A stretch of 34,991 nt of DNA from NCBI GenBank assembly GCA_020846655.1, contig JADLDL010000245.1, positions 1 through 34,991 on the forward strand, written 5' to 3'. The stretch is from Saprospiraceae bacterium (lineage in GTDB: Bacteria > Bacteroidota > Bacteroidia > Chitinophagales > Saprospiraceae). Below are positions 15,124 to 23,560 of this stretch, piece after piece; the first letter of the stretch is position 1, and every line of letters starts with the position of its first letter. The position numbers and the translations under genes are program-made. The notes below the pieces were generated by a model. That model did no database searches and was not told where the DNA came from. It worked only from the letters and a program-made list of their open reading frames with translations.

Positions 15124-15726
15124 TTACCAGAATTTCCACCAGGGTTTGGGGCGGTAGGCCAGGCGGTTGGCGTGTAGGGTTTCCAGTTCTTCTTTCCAGA
15201 AGCCCTGCTGGAGGGCCAGGCTATCGGCTTGCTGGATTTGGCTTTTTAGGGTATTGAAATGGGCGTCTGAAAAATGGGCGTCCAGGTAGGCGTCCTCGCC
15301 GTTTTCAGCTATGATTGTTTCAATAAACGTACGGTAGGCCAGCAGGCAGGCGGCCAGTGCCATGACGGAGGCATTCATGTAGTGGGCGCGAAACTGATCT
15401 TCGTGGTCGAGCCAGTCTACCCGGTCTTGGTGGGCCGAATCGATGACGATGGGGTTGCCGTCGCCGTCGGAGCCAATCAGCACATAGGGATCAAAGGCTG
15501 GCCCCAGAAAATTGAGTTGCTCGCGCAGCGGGATGGTTTCCTCGGCGGCAGCGGGTGTGTCGGCGATAAAATTGAGCAACGGTGCCGCATCTTCCGGCAA
15601 ACCCGATTCGGCCAAAAATTCAACCGTGGGTGCCGACAAGCCCAGTGCTCTCGTGCGCTCGCGGGGCAAGGGCACGGTGACGAACTCCCCTTTGGTCCAA
15701 TTTTGCTTAAACTCGGCTGCTGTCAT
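15124..15726 (-). CDS. SUKH-like (SMI1/KNR4 superfamily) protein, possible immunity protein
   Basis: A 200-aa cytoplasmic protein without signal peptide. The pattern VEFLAESGLPEDA near the N-terminus, then YVLIGSDGDGNPIVID, then VDWLDHEDQFRAHYMNASVMALAACLLAY, follows the SUKH layout, closest by eye to the SUKH-4 type. SUKH proteins often act as immunity proteins against secreted nuclease toxins, but many are standalone with unknown roles. It starts 20 bp after the stop of the GIY-YIG-like gene, so the two are probably co-transcribed. Its stop is followed at once by an octamer repeat array and then ileS. The assignment rests on pattern reading only. Confidence 0.6.
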   Translation of the reverse strand: MTAAEFKQNWTKGEFVTVPLPRERTRALGLSAPTVEFLAESGLPEDAAPLLNFIADTPAAAEETIPLREQLNFLGPAFDPYVLIGSDGDGNPIVIDSAHQDRVDWLDHEDQFRAHYMNASVMALAACLLAYRTFIETIIAENGEDAYLDAHFSDAHFNTLKSQIQQADSLALQQGFWKEELETLHANRLAYRPKPWWKFW

Positions 15727-15746
15727 GGTGATGACTGTTAAAAAAT

Positions 15747-16163
15747 TCAGTGCACCGCATTTAAGGGCGGGACTTCTCCAAATCGTTGAAAATATTGGCT
15801 TAACATCTCTTTTTCCAGTAGCTCCGGCTGATCACTTGGAAAAAACTGAAGATGTAACAACTCATATGGAAATTTGAGGGCGATCGCAGGATTACTTTTA
15901 TAGCGCCGTCCACAGGTATGTGCTTTTCCGGCATATTGAGGTGAAATTGATTTTTTTAGTTGAATCACCCGGTCCAAATAAGAGTCGGCTTTTCCAATAT
16001 ACAACACCCCCTCAACGTCGGCGCCGAGAAACCGCTGAACGACGACCGGCTTTTCATATTCAAGCGCCACCAATTGGTATGCTCCACCGGCAGGTCCATG
16101 TTCTTGCCTGATTTGTTCCCAAAAACCGGGATCTGCCAGTTTAAAAAAGGTCATTTTTAGCAA
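15747..16163 (-). CDS. GIY-YIG-nuclease-like small protein
   Basis: A 138-aa protein. The sequence AYQLVAL (28-34) stands for the GIY strand and VLYIGKA (53-59) for the YIG strand. R65 in YLDRVIQL and E119 in LLEKEMLSQYFQRFGEVPPLN fall where the family has its catalytic Arg and Glu. The His/Cys-containing HTCGRRYK insert is typical of small standalone members. The expected activity is a DNA-nicking fold, but a non-catalytic role is possible because the GIY half is divergent. A second Met at 16154 could also start. It is immediately followed by the SUKH-like gene, which raises the idea of a nuclease and immunity pair. No secretion signal is seen. Confidence 0.65.
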   Translation of the reverse strand: MLKMTFFKLADPGFWEQIRQEHGPAGGAYQLVALEYEKPVVVQRFLGADVEGVLYIGKADSYLDRVIQLKKSISPQYAGKAHTCGRRYKSNPAIALKFPYELLHLQFFPSDQPELLEKEMLSQYFQRFGEVPPLNAVH

Positions 16164-16219
16164 TTGAATGTGATTGTACTGGTTTTCAGTGCGACACTTG
16201 CGACCGCAAAAATACCCAA

Positions 16220-16259
16220 ATCAAAAACCCCGGCAAGTTTTAGACACCTGCCGGGGTTT
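16220..16259 (-). terminator. Rho-independent terminator after the DUF2177 gene
   Basis: AAACCCCGGCA (16225-16235) pairs perfectly with TGCCGGGGTTT (16249-16259) around a 13-nt loop. On the minus strand the stem is followed by TTTTTGATTT. It lies about 110 bp past the DUF2177 stop, so it would separate that gene from the GIY-YIG-like gene. Confidence 0.75.
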
Positions 16260-16368
16260 CTGTTTCCAAAAACAGTATTCCACGCGTCAGGTACTTGGCC
16301 CGGTGCGAATAATAATGCTGCTGGAAATAATCTGTATGGTAAACATGCGGCAAAGATAAATGCTTTTT

Positions 16369-16755
16369 TCAAATGTAGCGCCCCAACTTCCAGGCGCCCC
16401 AACTCACAACAGCGCCCACCGCTACGCCCCAAGCCAGGTCTACCCACACCAGGGGCCAGGGCCAGCGGTCGAGCAGCGATTTGTTTACCAGCTCGTAGGT
16501 CGCATAGGTGACCAGGCCAAAAATGGCGCCGTTTTGCAGGGCTTTGGTAGCCGTAGCCGCCGGCCAGATGCAGAAATACAACAAACCGCCCACAAAAATC
16601 AGGTAGAAGAGTGCAGCGGCCTTTAGATCGGGCTGCGGCGCCAGCAACCAGCCCACCTGCCGGGCGATGAAACCTTTGGCAAACAGGTTGATAAACGCCA
16701 GATCCAGGGCGGCATAGAGCAAGAGGGTAAGGACGAACCACGAGAGTGTTTTCAT
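16369..16755 (-). CDS. DUF2177 family integral membrane protein
   Basis: A 128-aa protein with about four transmembrane helices. DUF2177 features are LDLAFINL in helix 1, KAAALFYLIFVGGLLYFCIWPA in helix 2, a glycine-rich GAIFGLVTYATYELVNKSLL, and VWVDLAWGVAVGAVVS at the C-terminus. The family is widespread but has no established biochemical function. I chose the ATG at 16755 (MKTLSWF); an in-frame ATG at 16773 would add six residues. It is divergent from the ABC ATPase gene, with about 160 bp between them. Confidence 0.85.
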   Translation of the reverse strand: MKTLSWFVLTLLLYAALDLAFINLFAKGFIARQVGWLLAPQPDLKAAALFYLIFVGGLLYFCIWPAATATKALQNGAIFGLVTYATYELVNKSLLDRWPWPLVWVDLAWGVAVGAVVSWGAWKLGRYI

Positions 16756-16853
16756 GAGGTAAATATAAGTCATTCAAAAACAGGGCAAGCCCCCCTTTTG
16801 TCTCCATTCATCCTGTTTTTGGGGTCGTATTTCGATTGTTTGTCGCCAGATTG

Positions 16854-16861
16854 TATCTTTC
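16854..16861 (+). promoter_or_regulatory. Possible -7 box for the ABC transporter genes
   Basis: TATCTTTC is one base from TAnnTTTG. A start near 16868 would leave a leader of about 47 nt to the ATG at 16915. The -33 box is weak (TTTC about 20 bp upstream). Confidence 0.4.
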
Positions 16862-16914
16862 TGCGTCCATTTGACAACACTTTTCTTCAACCATCCAGTC
16901 CCGTACCCTGTGCC

Positions 16915-17790
16915 ATGCAACTGACCATTCGCCAGCTCAACAAAACATACCCCAACGGCGTGCGTGCCCTCCAGGACGTGTCGCTCGACATTCCCACCGG
17001 CATGTACGGCCTGCTCGGCCCCAACGGCGCCGGCAAAAGCACACTCATGCGCACCCTCGCCACGCTGCAAGACGCCGATTCCGGCTCGGCGATGCTCGGC
17101 GACATTGATGTGCTCAAAGACAAAGACGCCCTGCGCCGCGTGCTGGGTTACCTGCCCCAGGAATTTGGCGTGTATGCCCGCATCAGCGCCTACGAAATGC
17201 TCGATCACCTGGCCGTGCTCAAAGGCATTCCCGGCGCGCAGCGCAAAGCCGTGGTGAGCGCCCTGCTCCAGCGCGTCAACCTCTGGGAACACCGCAAAAA
17301 AGCCGTTTCTTCCTACTCCGGCGGCATGCGACAGCGCTTCGGCATCGCCCAAGCCCTGCTCGGCGACCCACAGCTCATCATCGTCGACGAGCCCACCGCC
17401 GGCCTCGATCCCGGCGAGCGCAACCGGTTTTACAACCTGCTCTCCGAAATCGGCGAAAACGTGATCGTCATCCTCAGCACCCATATCGTGGAAGATGTGA
17501 AGGAACTCTGCTCCAACATGGCCATCATCAACAATGGCCAGGTGTTGTTTGCGGGCACCCCCGACGATGCGCTCCGCGCCCTCGACGGCAAAGTTTGGGA
17601 AAAAGCCATCCTCAAAGCCGAAGTCGGCGATTACCAGCAACGCTACCGCGTGATCTCCAGCAAACTCGTGGCCGGCAAACCCATCATCCACATCCTCAGC
17701 GACACCGACCCCGGCGATGGCTTCCGCCACACCGAAGCTGGCCTGGAAGATGTGTTTTTTGCAAAAATCGGAGCAGAAGAAGTGAGGTAA
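16915..17790 (+). CDS. ABC transporter ATP-binding protein
   Basis: A 291-aa nucleotide-binding subunit that powers the adjacent permease. Walker A GPNGAGKST is at residues 35-43, the Q-loop follows (YLPQEFG), the signature SYSGGMRQRFGIAQALLG is near 136, Walker B LIIVDEPTAGLDP near 156, and the switch His in ILSTHIVED near 190. I chose the ATG at 16915 (MQLTIRQLNKTYPNG) over an in-frame upstream ATG at 16798, which would add unconserved residues. It is followed on the same strand by the permease/M1-peptidase fusion about 80 bp later, and the two surely work as one complex. Confidence 0.93.
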   Translation: MQLTIRQLNKTYPNGVRALQDVSLDIPTGMYGLLGPNGAGKSTLMRTLATLQDADSGSAMLGDIDVLKDKDALRRVLGYLPQEFGVYARISAYEMLDHLAVLKGIPGAQRKAVVSALLQRVNLWEHRKKAVSSYSGGMRQRFGIAQALLGDPQLIIVDEPTAGLDPGERNRFYNLLSEIGENVIVILSTHIVEDVKELCSNMAIINNGQVLFAGTPDDALRALDGKVWEKAILKAEVGDYQQRYRVISSKLVAGKPIIHILSDTDPGDGFRHTEAGLEDVFFAKIGAEEVR

Positions 17791-17872
17791 AAGAGGCGGG
17801 CAAAGTCCCCATGCCTCCGGAAATACCCTTCTGACTTTTCTATTTTACATTCTACATTTTGCCTTGCCTCCT

Positions 17873-20800
17873 ATGTTCGGTACCTTTTTTTCTTTTGAAC
17901 TCAAGTCCTGGTTGCGCTCACCGATGCCCTGGATTTTTATGTACGTCATCGGCTTGTTGTGCTTTTTCGGCACGATCTCCGACGAAGTAACCATCGGAGG
18001 CAGCTACGGCAACGTCTGGAAAAATGCGCCTTTCGTGGCGCAAAACTGGTATGCTGTCTTTTCGATGCTCAGTGTGTTGCTCACCACCGCGTTTCTCAAT
18101 ACGGCGGCGATTCGCGACTTTGATCGGCAAACCCACCAGATTGTTTTTTCCAAACCGGTCAGCAAATCGGCCTATTATTTCGGCCACTACTGGGGTGCCA
18201 TCCTGGTGTCCATCCTCCCGATGCTGGGCATTTCGCAGGGCATGTGGGCCGGCGTTGCGCTGAACGGCGCTTTCGAGTGGCTCGACGCCAACCGTTTCGG
18301 CCCCTTCGAACTCAACGGCCACCTGATGGGCCTGCTGGTGTTTGCTATTCCCAACACGCTTTTTGTCGGCGGCATTTTGTATGCTGTGGCCATCAATACC
18401 CGTTCCACGCTGTATTCCTTTGTGGCGGCTACCGCTTTGCTGGTGGGCTATATCATAGCCGGCAACCTCATCCAGGATATGGAAAATGAGCAATTGGCAG
18501 GGCTACTCGACCCCTTCGGGTTTCAGGCCTTTGGCACCCTCACTAAGTATTGGACGGTGGCCGACAAAAACACCCAGGCCACCGCCCTCGTAGGTGGCCT
18601 CCTGCTCAACCGCCTGCTCTGGATGGGCATTGGTTTCCTGGGGCTGGGCATCGGGTACCGCTTGTTTCATTTTGGAGAAAAAAGCGGCTCCCGCCGCAAA
18701 AAACAGGAGGCTGAAACCACAGATACGCTGGGCCTGCAAGTACTCGGCGAACTGCCAAGGGTAGCGCCGGCCAAAGGCTGGCGTGTTGCCCTGGCACAGC
18801 TCTGGAGTCAGTTCCGGACCGAATGGTTTGGCATTTTGCGCAGCACAGCCTTCATCCTGGTCAGCATTCTGGGCCTGCTCAACTGCATCCCCAGCCTTTT
18901 CTTTGCCAATGAATCATACGGCACCCACGAGTTGCCGGTCACCTACACGATGATCAACGGCATACGCGGCGCCTTCTACCTGTTTACCATGATCATCATG
19001 GTGTATTTCAGCGGGGCTATTCTTTGGCGGGAGCGCAATGCCCGGATGAACGAAATCGTGGATGCCCTGCCCACCCGCAACTGGACCACCTGGCTGGGCA
19101 AATACGGCGCGGTCCTGAGCATCATGCTCGTCCTGCAGGTATTAGCGCTTGGCATGGCGGTTTTCGCCCAATGGACGATGGGCTATCACCGCTACGAAAT
19201 TGGCATTTACCTGCGCGAACTGCTGCTGATGGATATGCTGGGGTTTGCCTTTCTGCTCGCCCTGAATTTCCTGGTGCAAGCCCTGTCGCCCAACATGTAC
19301 CTCGGGTTTTTCCTCGTCACGATCATTGTCATCGTCAATAGTTTTGCCTGGGGCGCCATGGATATCGAGAGCAATATGCTCAAATTCAACGGCACGCCGG
19401 GGTACACACTTTCCGATTTTTATGGCTACCAGCCCTATGCCAAAGGTTTGTTTTGGTTCAATACGTACTGGGGCTTGTTCAGTGTATTGCTGGCCCTGGT
19501 GGCCATTTTGTTCTGGCCGCGTGGCAAAGAAACGTATTGGAAAAAACGCCTGAAACTCGCCCGATTGGAATGGCCAGGGTACCGCCTGGCAACCCTGATC
19601 GCCCTGGGCGCCTGGTTGGGCACCGGCGCCTGGACCTTCTACAACACCCAAATCCTGAACCACTACGACACCACGCAGCGGCAGAACAACTTGCAGTCCA
19701 AGTACGAAAAACAATACAAAACCTACGCCGGCCGGCCCCAACCCCGGGTGTACGACGTGAAATACGAAATCAACCTGTTTCCGGAAACACGCCACCTGTA
19801 CGTCGACGGCAAGTTTTGGGCCCGCAATACCTACCGGCAAGCCATCGACACCCTGTTCGTCAATGTGCCTTCCAGTGGCAGCTTCGACCTGCGCAACAGC
19901 CGGCTCTCGCTGCTCCTCAACGATTCCACGCTCCGCTGGCGGATGTACCGCTTTTCGCCGGCCCTGCAACCCGGCGACTCAGTGCTGCTGGAGTTTTCTA
20001 CCCGTTTCGAACCCAAGGGTTTTGAAAACGAAGTCACCCGGGGACGCATCGTTCAAAACGGCACCTTTTTCGACAACACCGACATCATCCCGATCTTTGG
20101 CTACCAGGACGGCAATGAACTAACCGACAAAAACACCCGGAAAAAATTCGGCCTGCCCGAAAAAAGCCGCCTGCCTGCCCTCAACCGCCAGGACACCCTG
20201 CACCGCATGGACGCCTACATCGGCCTGAACAGCGATTGGGTGAACGTGGAAACCGTGATCCGGACGGCCCCCGACCAGATCGCAATCGGTCCGGGCTCGC
20301 TCCTACGCGAATGGACAGAGAACGGCCGCCGCTGTTTCCACTACAAACTCGACCACGCCTCCTTCAATTTTTACTCTTTCCTGAGCGCCCGCTACGAAGT
20401 GGCGCGCCGCGATTGGAACGGCATCAGCCTGGAAGTTTATTACCAAAAAGGCCACGAATACAACGTGGAACGGATGTTGAAGGCCATGCAAAAATCGCTG
20501 GAATACTACACCACGCATTTTGGACCCTACTACCACAAACAATGCCGGATCATTGAATTTCCGCGCTATGCGGGATTTGCCCAGTCCTTTCCGGGCACTA
20601 TGCCCTATGCCGAAGGCATTGGCTTTGTACAGGATTTCAAAGACCCCGACGCCGACCTCGACATGGTGTTTTACGTATCGGCCCACGAGATCGGACACCA
20701 GTACTGGGGCCACCAGGAGTGCGGCGCCCAGATGCAGGGCGGTGAAATGCTGGTCGAAACCTTTGCCCAATGGAGCGCACTTATGGTCATGGAACACGAA

Positions 20801-21460
20801 TACGGCCGGGATCAGATGCGCAAATTCCTGTCGTATGAAATGGATAAATATTTGCGCGGCCGGGGCCGCGAAACCCTGAAGGAGCGGCCTTTGATCAGTT
20901 GCGAAAACCAGGGCTATATCCACTACAACAAGGGCAGCGTGGCCATGTACTACCTCAAGGAAATGATTGGCGAACAACAGGTAAACGCCGCGTTGCAGGC
21001 ATTTTTACAAAAATTCCGCTACGCCCCGCCCCCCTACCCCGTCAGCCTCGATGCGCTCGATGAATTTTACGCCCATACCCCCGACTCGCTGAAGTATGTG
21101 GTGAAGGATTTGTTTGAGGACATTACGCTGTTTGAAAACCGCTGCCAGGAGGCCACGGTGAAAGAACTTGCCAATGGCAAATGGGAAATCACGCTACAGG
21201 TAGACTGCCAGAAACTCAAATCCGACTGGTACGGCAAAGAAACCACAGTGGCCCTGAACGACTACATCGAAATCGGCGCGTTTGCCAAACCGGAATCTGG
21301 CAAGAAATACGGCAAAACCCTCTACCGCCAACGCGTCAAGGTGTCGGCTGCCAAAAATACCTACACGTTCACCGTCGATGAAAAACCCGCCGAAGCCGGT
21401 ATCGATCCGTTCTCACTGCTGGTGGACCGGAACCCGGAGGATAACCTGAAGAAGCTGTAG
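17873..21460 (+). CDS. ABC transporter permease fused to M1-family aminopeptidase domain
   Basis: A 1195-aa membrane protein. The first ~580 residues hold two sets of ABC-2-type membrane helices (for example MPWIFMYVIGLLCFFG and SIMLVLQVLALGMAVFA). The rest is a gluzincin peptidase domain with HEIGH at residues 938-942 and a second Glu about 19 residues on (MLVETFAQWSALM). A GxMEN-type substrate loop is not obvious; in its place is GFAQSFPGTMPYAEGIGF. The ABC-2 permease/M1 fusion is a known architecture in Bacteroidota, but what it transports or cleaves is not established. A TTG at 17864 is an alternative start. It ends just before a long palindrome shared with the convergent gene. Confidence 0.93.
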   Translation: MFGTFFSFELKSWLRSPMPWIFMYVIGLLCFFGTISDEVTIGGSYGNVWKNAPFVAQNWYAVFSMLSVLLTTAFLNTAAIRDFDRQTHQIVFSKPVSKSAYYFGHYWGAILVSILPMLGISQGMWAGVALNGAFEWLDANRFGPFELNGHLMGLLVFAIPNTLFVGGILYAVAINTRSTLYSFVAATALLVGYIIAGNLIQDMENEQLAGLLDPFGFQAFGTLTKYWTVADKNTQATALVGGLLLNRLLWMGIGFLGLGIGYRLFHFGEKSGSRRKKQEAETTDTLGLQVLGELPRVAPAKGWRVALAQLWSQFRTEWFGILRSTAFILVSILGLLNCIPSLFFANESYGTHELPVTYTMINGIRGAFYLFTMIIMVYFSGAILWRERNARMNEIVDALPTRNWTTWLGKYGAVLSIMLVLQVLALGMAVFAQWTMGYHRYEIGIYLRELLLMDMLGFAFLLALNFLVQALSPNMYLGFFLVTIIVIVNSFAWGAMDIESNMLKFNGTPGYTLSDFYGYQPYAKGLFWFNTYWGLFSVLLALVAILFWPRGKETYWKKRLKLARLEWPGYRLATLIALGAWLGTGAWTFYNTQILNHYDTTQRQNNLQSKYEKQYKTYAGRPQPRVYDVKYEINLFPETRHLYVDGKFWARNTYRQAIDTLFVNVPSSGSFDLRNSRLSLLLNDSTLRWRMYRFSPALQPGDSVLLEFSTRFEPKGFENEVTRGRIVQNGTFFDNTDIIPIFGYQDGNELTDKNTRKKFGLPEKSRLPALNRQDTLHRMDAYIGLNSDWVNVETVIRTAPDQIAIGPGSLLREWTENGRRCFHYKLDHASFNFYSFLSARYEVARRDWNGISLEVYYQKGHEYNVERMLKAMQKSLEYYTTHFGPYYHKQCRIIEFPRYAGFAQSFPGTMPYAEGIGFVQDFKDPDADLDMVFYVSAHEIGHQYWGHQECGAQMQGGEMLVETFAQWSALMVMEHEYGRDQMRKFLSYEMDKYLRGRGRETLKERPLISCENQGYIHYNKGSVAMYYLKEMIGEQQVNAALQAFLQKFRYAPPPYPVSLDALDEFYAHTPDSLKYVVKDLFEDITLFENRCQEATVKELANGKWEITLQVDCQKLKSDWYGKETTVALNDYIEIGAFAKPESGKKYGKTLYRQRVKVSAAKNTYTFTVDEKPAEAGIDPFSLLVDRNPEDNLKKL

Positions 21461-21466
21461 TATTTA

Positions 21467-21540
21467 TTTTTAAACCACTAAGGGCACTTAGAGCACTAAA
21501 AAAAACCTTAGTGCTCTAAGTGCCCTTAGTGGTTTAAAAA
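21467..21540. repeat. 33-bp perfect inverted repeat, probable bidirectional terminator
   Basis: The left arm 21467-21499 and right arm 21508-21540 are exact reverse complements (33 of 33), with an 8-base loop. Each arm ends in an A/T run, so on both strands the stem closes into U-rich RNA. It lies between the stops of two convergent genes (21460 on + and 21545 on -). Core words are CACTAAGGGCACTTAGAGC. Confidence 0.9.
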
Positions 21541-21544
21541 CAAA

Positions 21545-23239
21545 CTACCACTGCAACACCACTTGCCGCACCTTCGGCTTGCCCGTCGGCGGAATGATTT
21601 TGATCCAATACAGTCCGGCATCCAGGCCTGCCGGCAGGCTAAAGTGATAGGGCTGGGTTTCTGCATCGATACTCATGAGTTGCAGTACTTTGCCCATCGG
21701 GTCGATAAACAGGAATTGCACCGTTTGACCTGCCCAATCGGAAAGATCCACTTTCACATGATCCACCGTCGGGTTGGGGTACACGGTAAACTGTTCCGTA
21801 TCCGGGCCCTGGAAATGCACGATGGTATCCAGTTTGGTCGGAGGAGCCTGCACATTGGGCAGCAACTTTTTCGGCTTCATCACATTCGTAGGCACCACCA
21901 TGCAGTTGAACGTATTCAGGTGTGCCTCATAGAAGATTTTGGGATACACCCGCACAATCGTATGGATATACGTGGGTTCTGACTGGGCCGGCAAGGTGTA
22001 TTCGAACACATCGGATTGCCCGTCGCTGATGCTGTCGACTACCGGTTTGAAGCGGATCGAATAAAACGGGCTGAAGTTCGGGTTGCGCACCGTGTATTCC
22101 CGGCCGCTGGGTGCCACATAGGTGGTATTGTCCCAGGGATCATCAGCCTCCACGCCGTCGGGCAATTGGAAGGCCGCATAGATCAGTTTGTTGGAGCACT
22201 TGTTGGTCACCTGGATTTTGTACCGGCGGTTGCTGGCCGAGTCGATAGTAATACCCAACAATTCAAATTTGATACACCCGATTTCCTTCACATCACAGGC
22301 CATGGTGGGCACCGAACAGGGCGCCGGTGGCGTCACCGTCACTGTATCCTGGCAGAGGGCGTTGTCGTTGTCGGTCAGGATTAGGGTTAGCGGGCCGCCG
22401 CTGATGGGAAATGGCCCAACCACATAGGACGAATCGTAGAGGTACTTGGTCGAATCCGGTAGGAGGCTCCAACTGCCTGTGCCACCCGTGGCCAGGAGTT
22501 GCAGGGTAAAGGTGTCGTCGAGCGAGTCCTGCGAGGTGCCGTTGTCGTCGCAGGTGATCATGGAAAACGAGGCGGAAATGGGGGCGGTGCAAACTGGCAC
22601 CGAACAGGGCGCCGGCGGCGTCACCATCACGGTGTCCGTACAAGCCAGGGTATCGTTGTCGAGGACAATCAGGGTCAGCGGACCGTCTTTGATCAGCAGC
22701 GGTCCAAAATTGAACGTAGAATCATAAGGGAAATCGAGGGTGTCGTTTTGAATACTCCATGTGCCCGTGCCCCCCGTGGCCAGCAATTTGTAGGTGTAGG
22801 TGTCGTCGAGGGAATCGAGCGGCGTGCCGTTGTCGTCGCAGGCGATGGCCGAGAGCGTGACCGTAATCGGCGAGGAACAAGGTGGCGCAACCGAGCAGGG
22901 CGCCGGCGGCGTCACCTGCACGGTGTCGGCACAACTGAGCGTATCGCTGTCCGTCAGGATCAGCGTCAGCACGCCCCCGGCGATGGGAAACGGTCCGAAC
23001 TGGAAGGTCGTGTCGTAGGCGAAATCCAGGGTATCAACCCGCCAGGTACCCGTGCCGCCGGTGGCCGACAGCAGGAAGGTAAAGCGGTCGTCGGTGGAGT
23101 CATTGGGAGTGCCGTTGTCGTCGCAGGCAATGCTATCGACCGTTCCGGAAAGGGCACAGGGTGTTTGAGCACTGCCCGCCATAGGCAAGCCCAGGCTCAG
23201 GCATAGCCCGAGTAGCAGTGATAGTGTCTTGTTTGTCAT
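21545..23239 (-). CDS. Secreted protein with three tandem repeats and T9SS sorting domain
   Basis: A 564-aa exported protein. The signal peptide is residues 1-24 (ending GSAQ). Three repeats of about 85-90 residues follow (roughly 33-117, 125-213 and 222-310). Each opens with a Cys and ACDDNGT, carries ATGGTG(T/S)W, and closes with DTVxVTPPAPCSV, so a disulfide per repeat is plausible. A further domain (about 315-460) is unrecognised. The C-terminus is a type A T9SS domain (VYPNPTVDHVKVDL ... GLYWIKI), which sends the protein across the outer membrane via PorU. It is likely a cell-surface or matrix protein; no enzymatic motif is seen. A terminator and a -7 box lie upstream. Confidence 0.88.
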   Translation of the reverse strand: MTNKTLSLLLGLCLSLGLPMAGSAQTPCALSGTVDSIACDDNGTPNDSTDDRFTFLLSATGGTGTWRVDTLDFAYDTTFQFGPFPIAGGVLTLILTDSDTLSCADTVQVTPPAPCSVAPPCSSPITVTLSAIACDDNGTPLDSLDDTYTYKLLATGGTGTWSIQNDTLDFPYDSTFNFGPLLIKDGPLTLIVLDNDTLACTDTVMVTPPAPCSVPVCTAPISASFSMITCDDNGTSQDSLDDTFTLQLLATGGTGSWSLLPDSTKYLYDSSYVVGPFPISGGPLTLILTDNDNALCQDTVTVTPPAPCSVPTMACDVKEIGCIKFELLGITIDSASNRRYKIQVTNKCSNKLIYAAFQLPDGVEADDPWDNTTYVAPSGREYTVRNPNFSPFYSIRFKPVVDSISDGQSDVFEYTLPAQSEPTYIHTIVRVYPKIFYEAHLNTFNCMVVPTNVMKPKKLLPNVQAPPTKLDTIVHFQGPDTEQFTVYPNPTVDHVKVDLSDWAGQTVQFLFIDPMGKVLQLMSIDAETQPYHFSLPAGLDAGLYWIKIIPPTGKPKVRQVVLQW

Positions 23240-23370
23240 TTTGCTGAGTATTTGGTAAACGGATGAAGCGCCCGACCAGTACAGTACCGACCGGCCAGGG
23301 AAATGGATGGGCTAAAATCACGTGTCGAAACAGGTTACAGAGCACGGAAAATACCCTGCATTGGAGTTCT

Positions 23371-23378
23371 CAAAAATA
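23371..23378 (-). promoter_or_regulatory. Possible -7 box for the T9SS repeat protein
   Basis: The minus strand reads TATTTTTG, an exact TAnnTTTG match. No clear TTTG is seen 18-19 bp upstream. The leader to the ATG at 23239 would be about 125 nt. Apart from this box and the terminator at 23416-23459, I see nothing in the 321-bp gap 23240-23560. Confidence 0.4.
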
Positions 23379-23415
23379 ACAACAGTTTTGTATGTGTCTT
23401 TGCGGGTTTTCCCTG

Positions 23416-23459
23416 AAAAATAAAAATCCCGGATTTTTCCTGTTTGGAAAAATCCGGGA
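23416..23459 (-). terminator. Rho-independent terminator after the M4 metalloprotease
   Basis: A perfect 14-bp stem (23427-23440 with 23446-23459; TCCCGGATTTTTCC) has a 5-base loop. On the minus strand it is followed by TTTTTATTTTT. It sits about 100 bp after the protease stop and isolates it from the T9SS repeat-protein gene downstream. Confidence 0.88.
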
Positions 23460-23560
23460 GCACAGCCTTTCGGCAAAAATTGATGTATTGAACTGGCTAT
23501 GAATGGATTGAAAAACAACAACCCAGCCTTGCCAGCCTCAAATGGTCTATTTTTGCTGGC

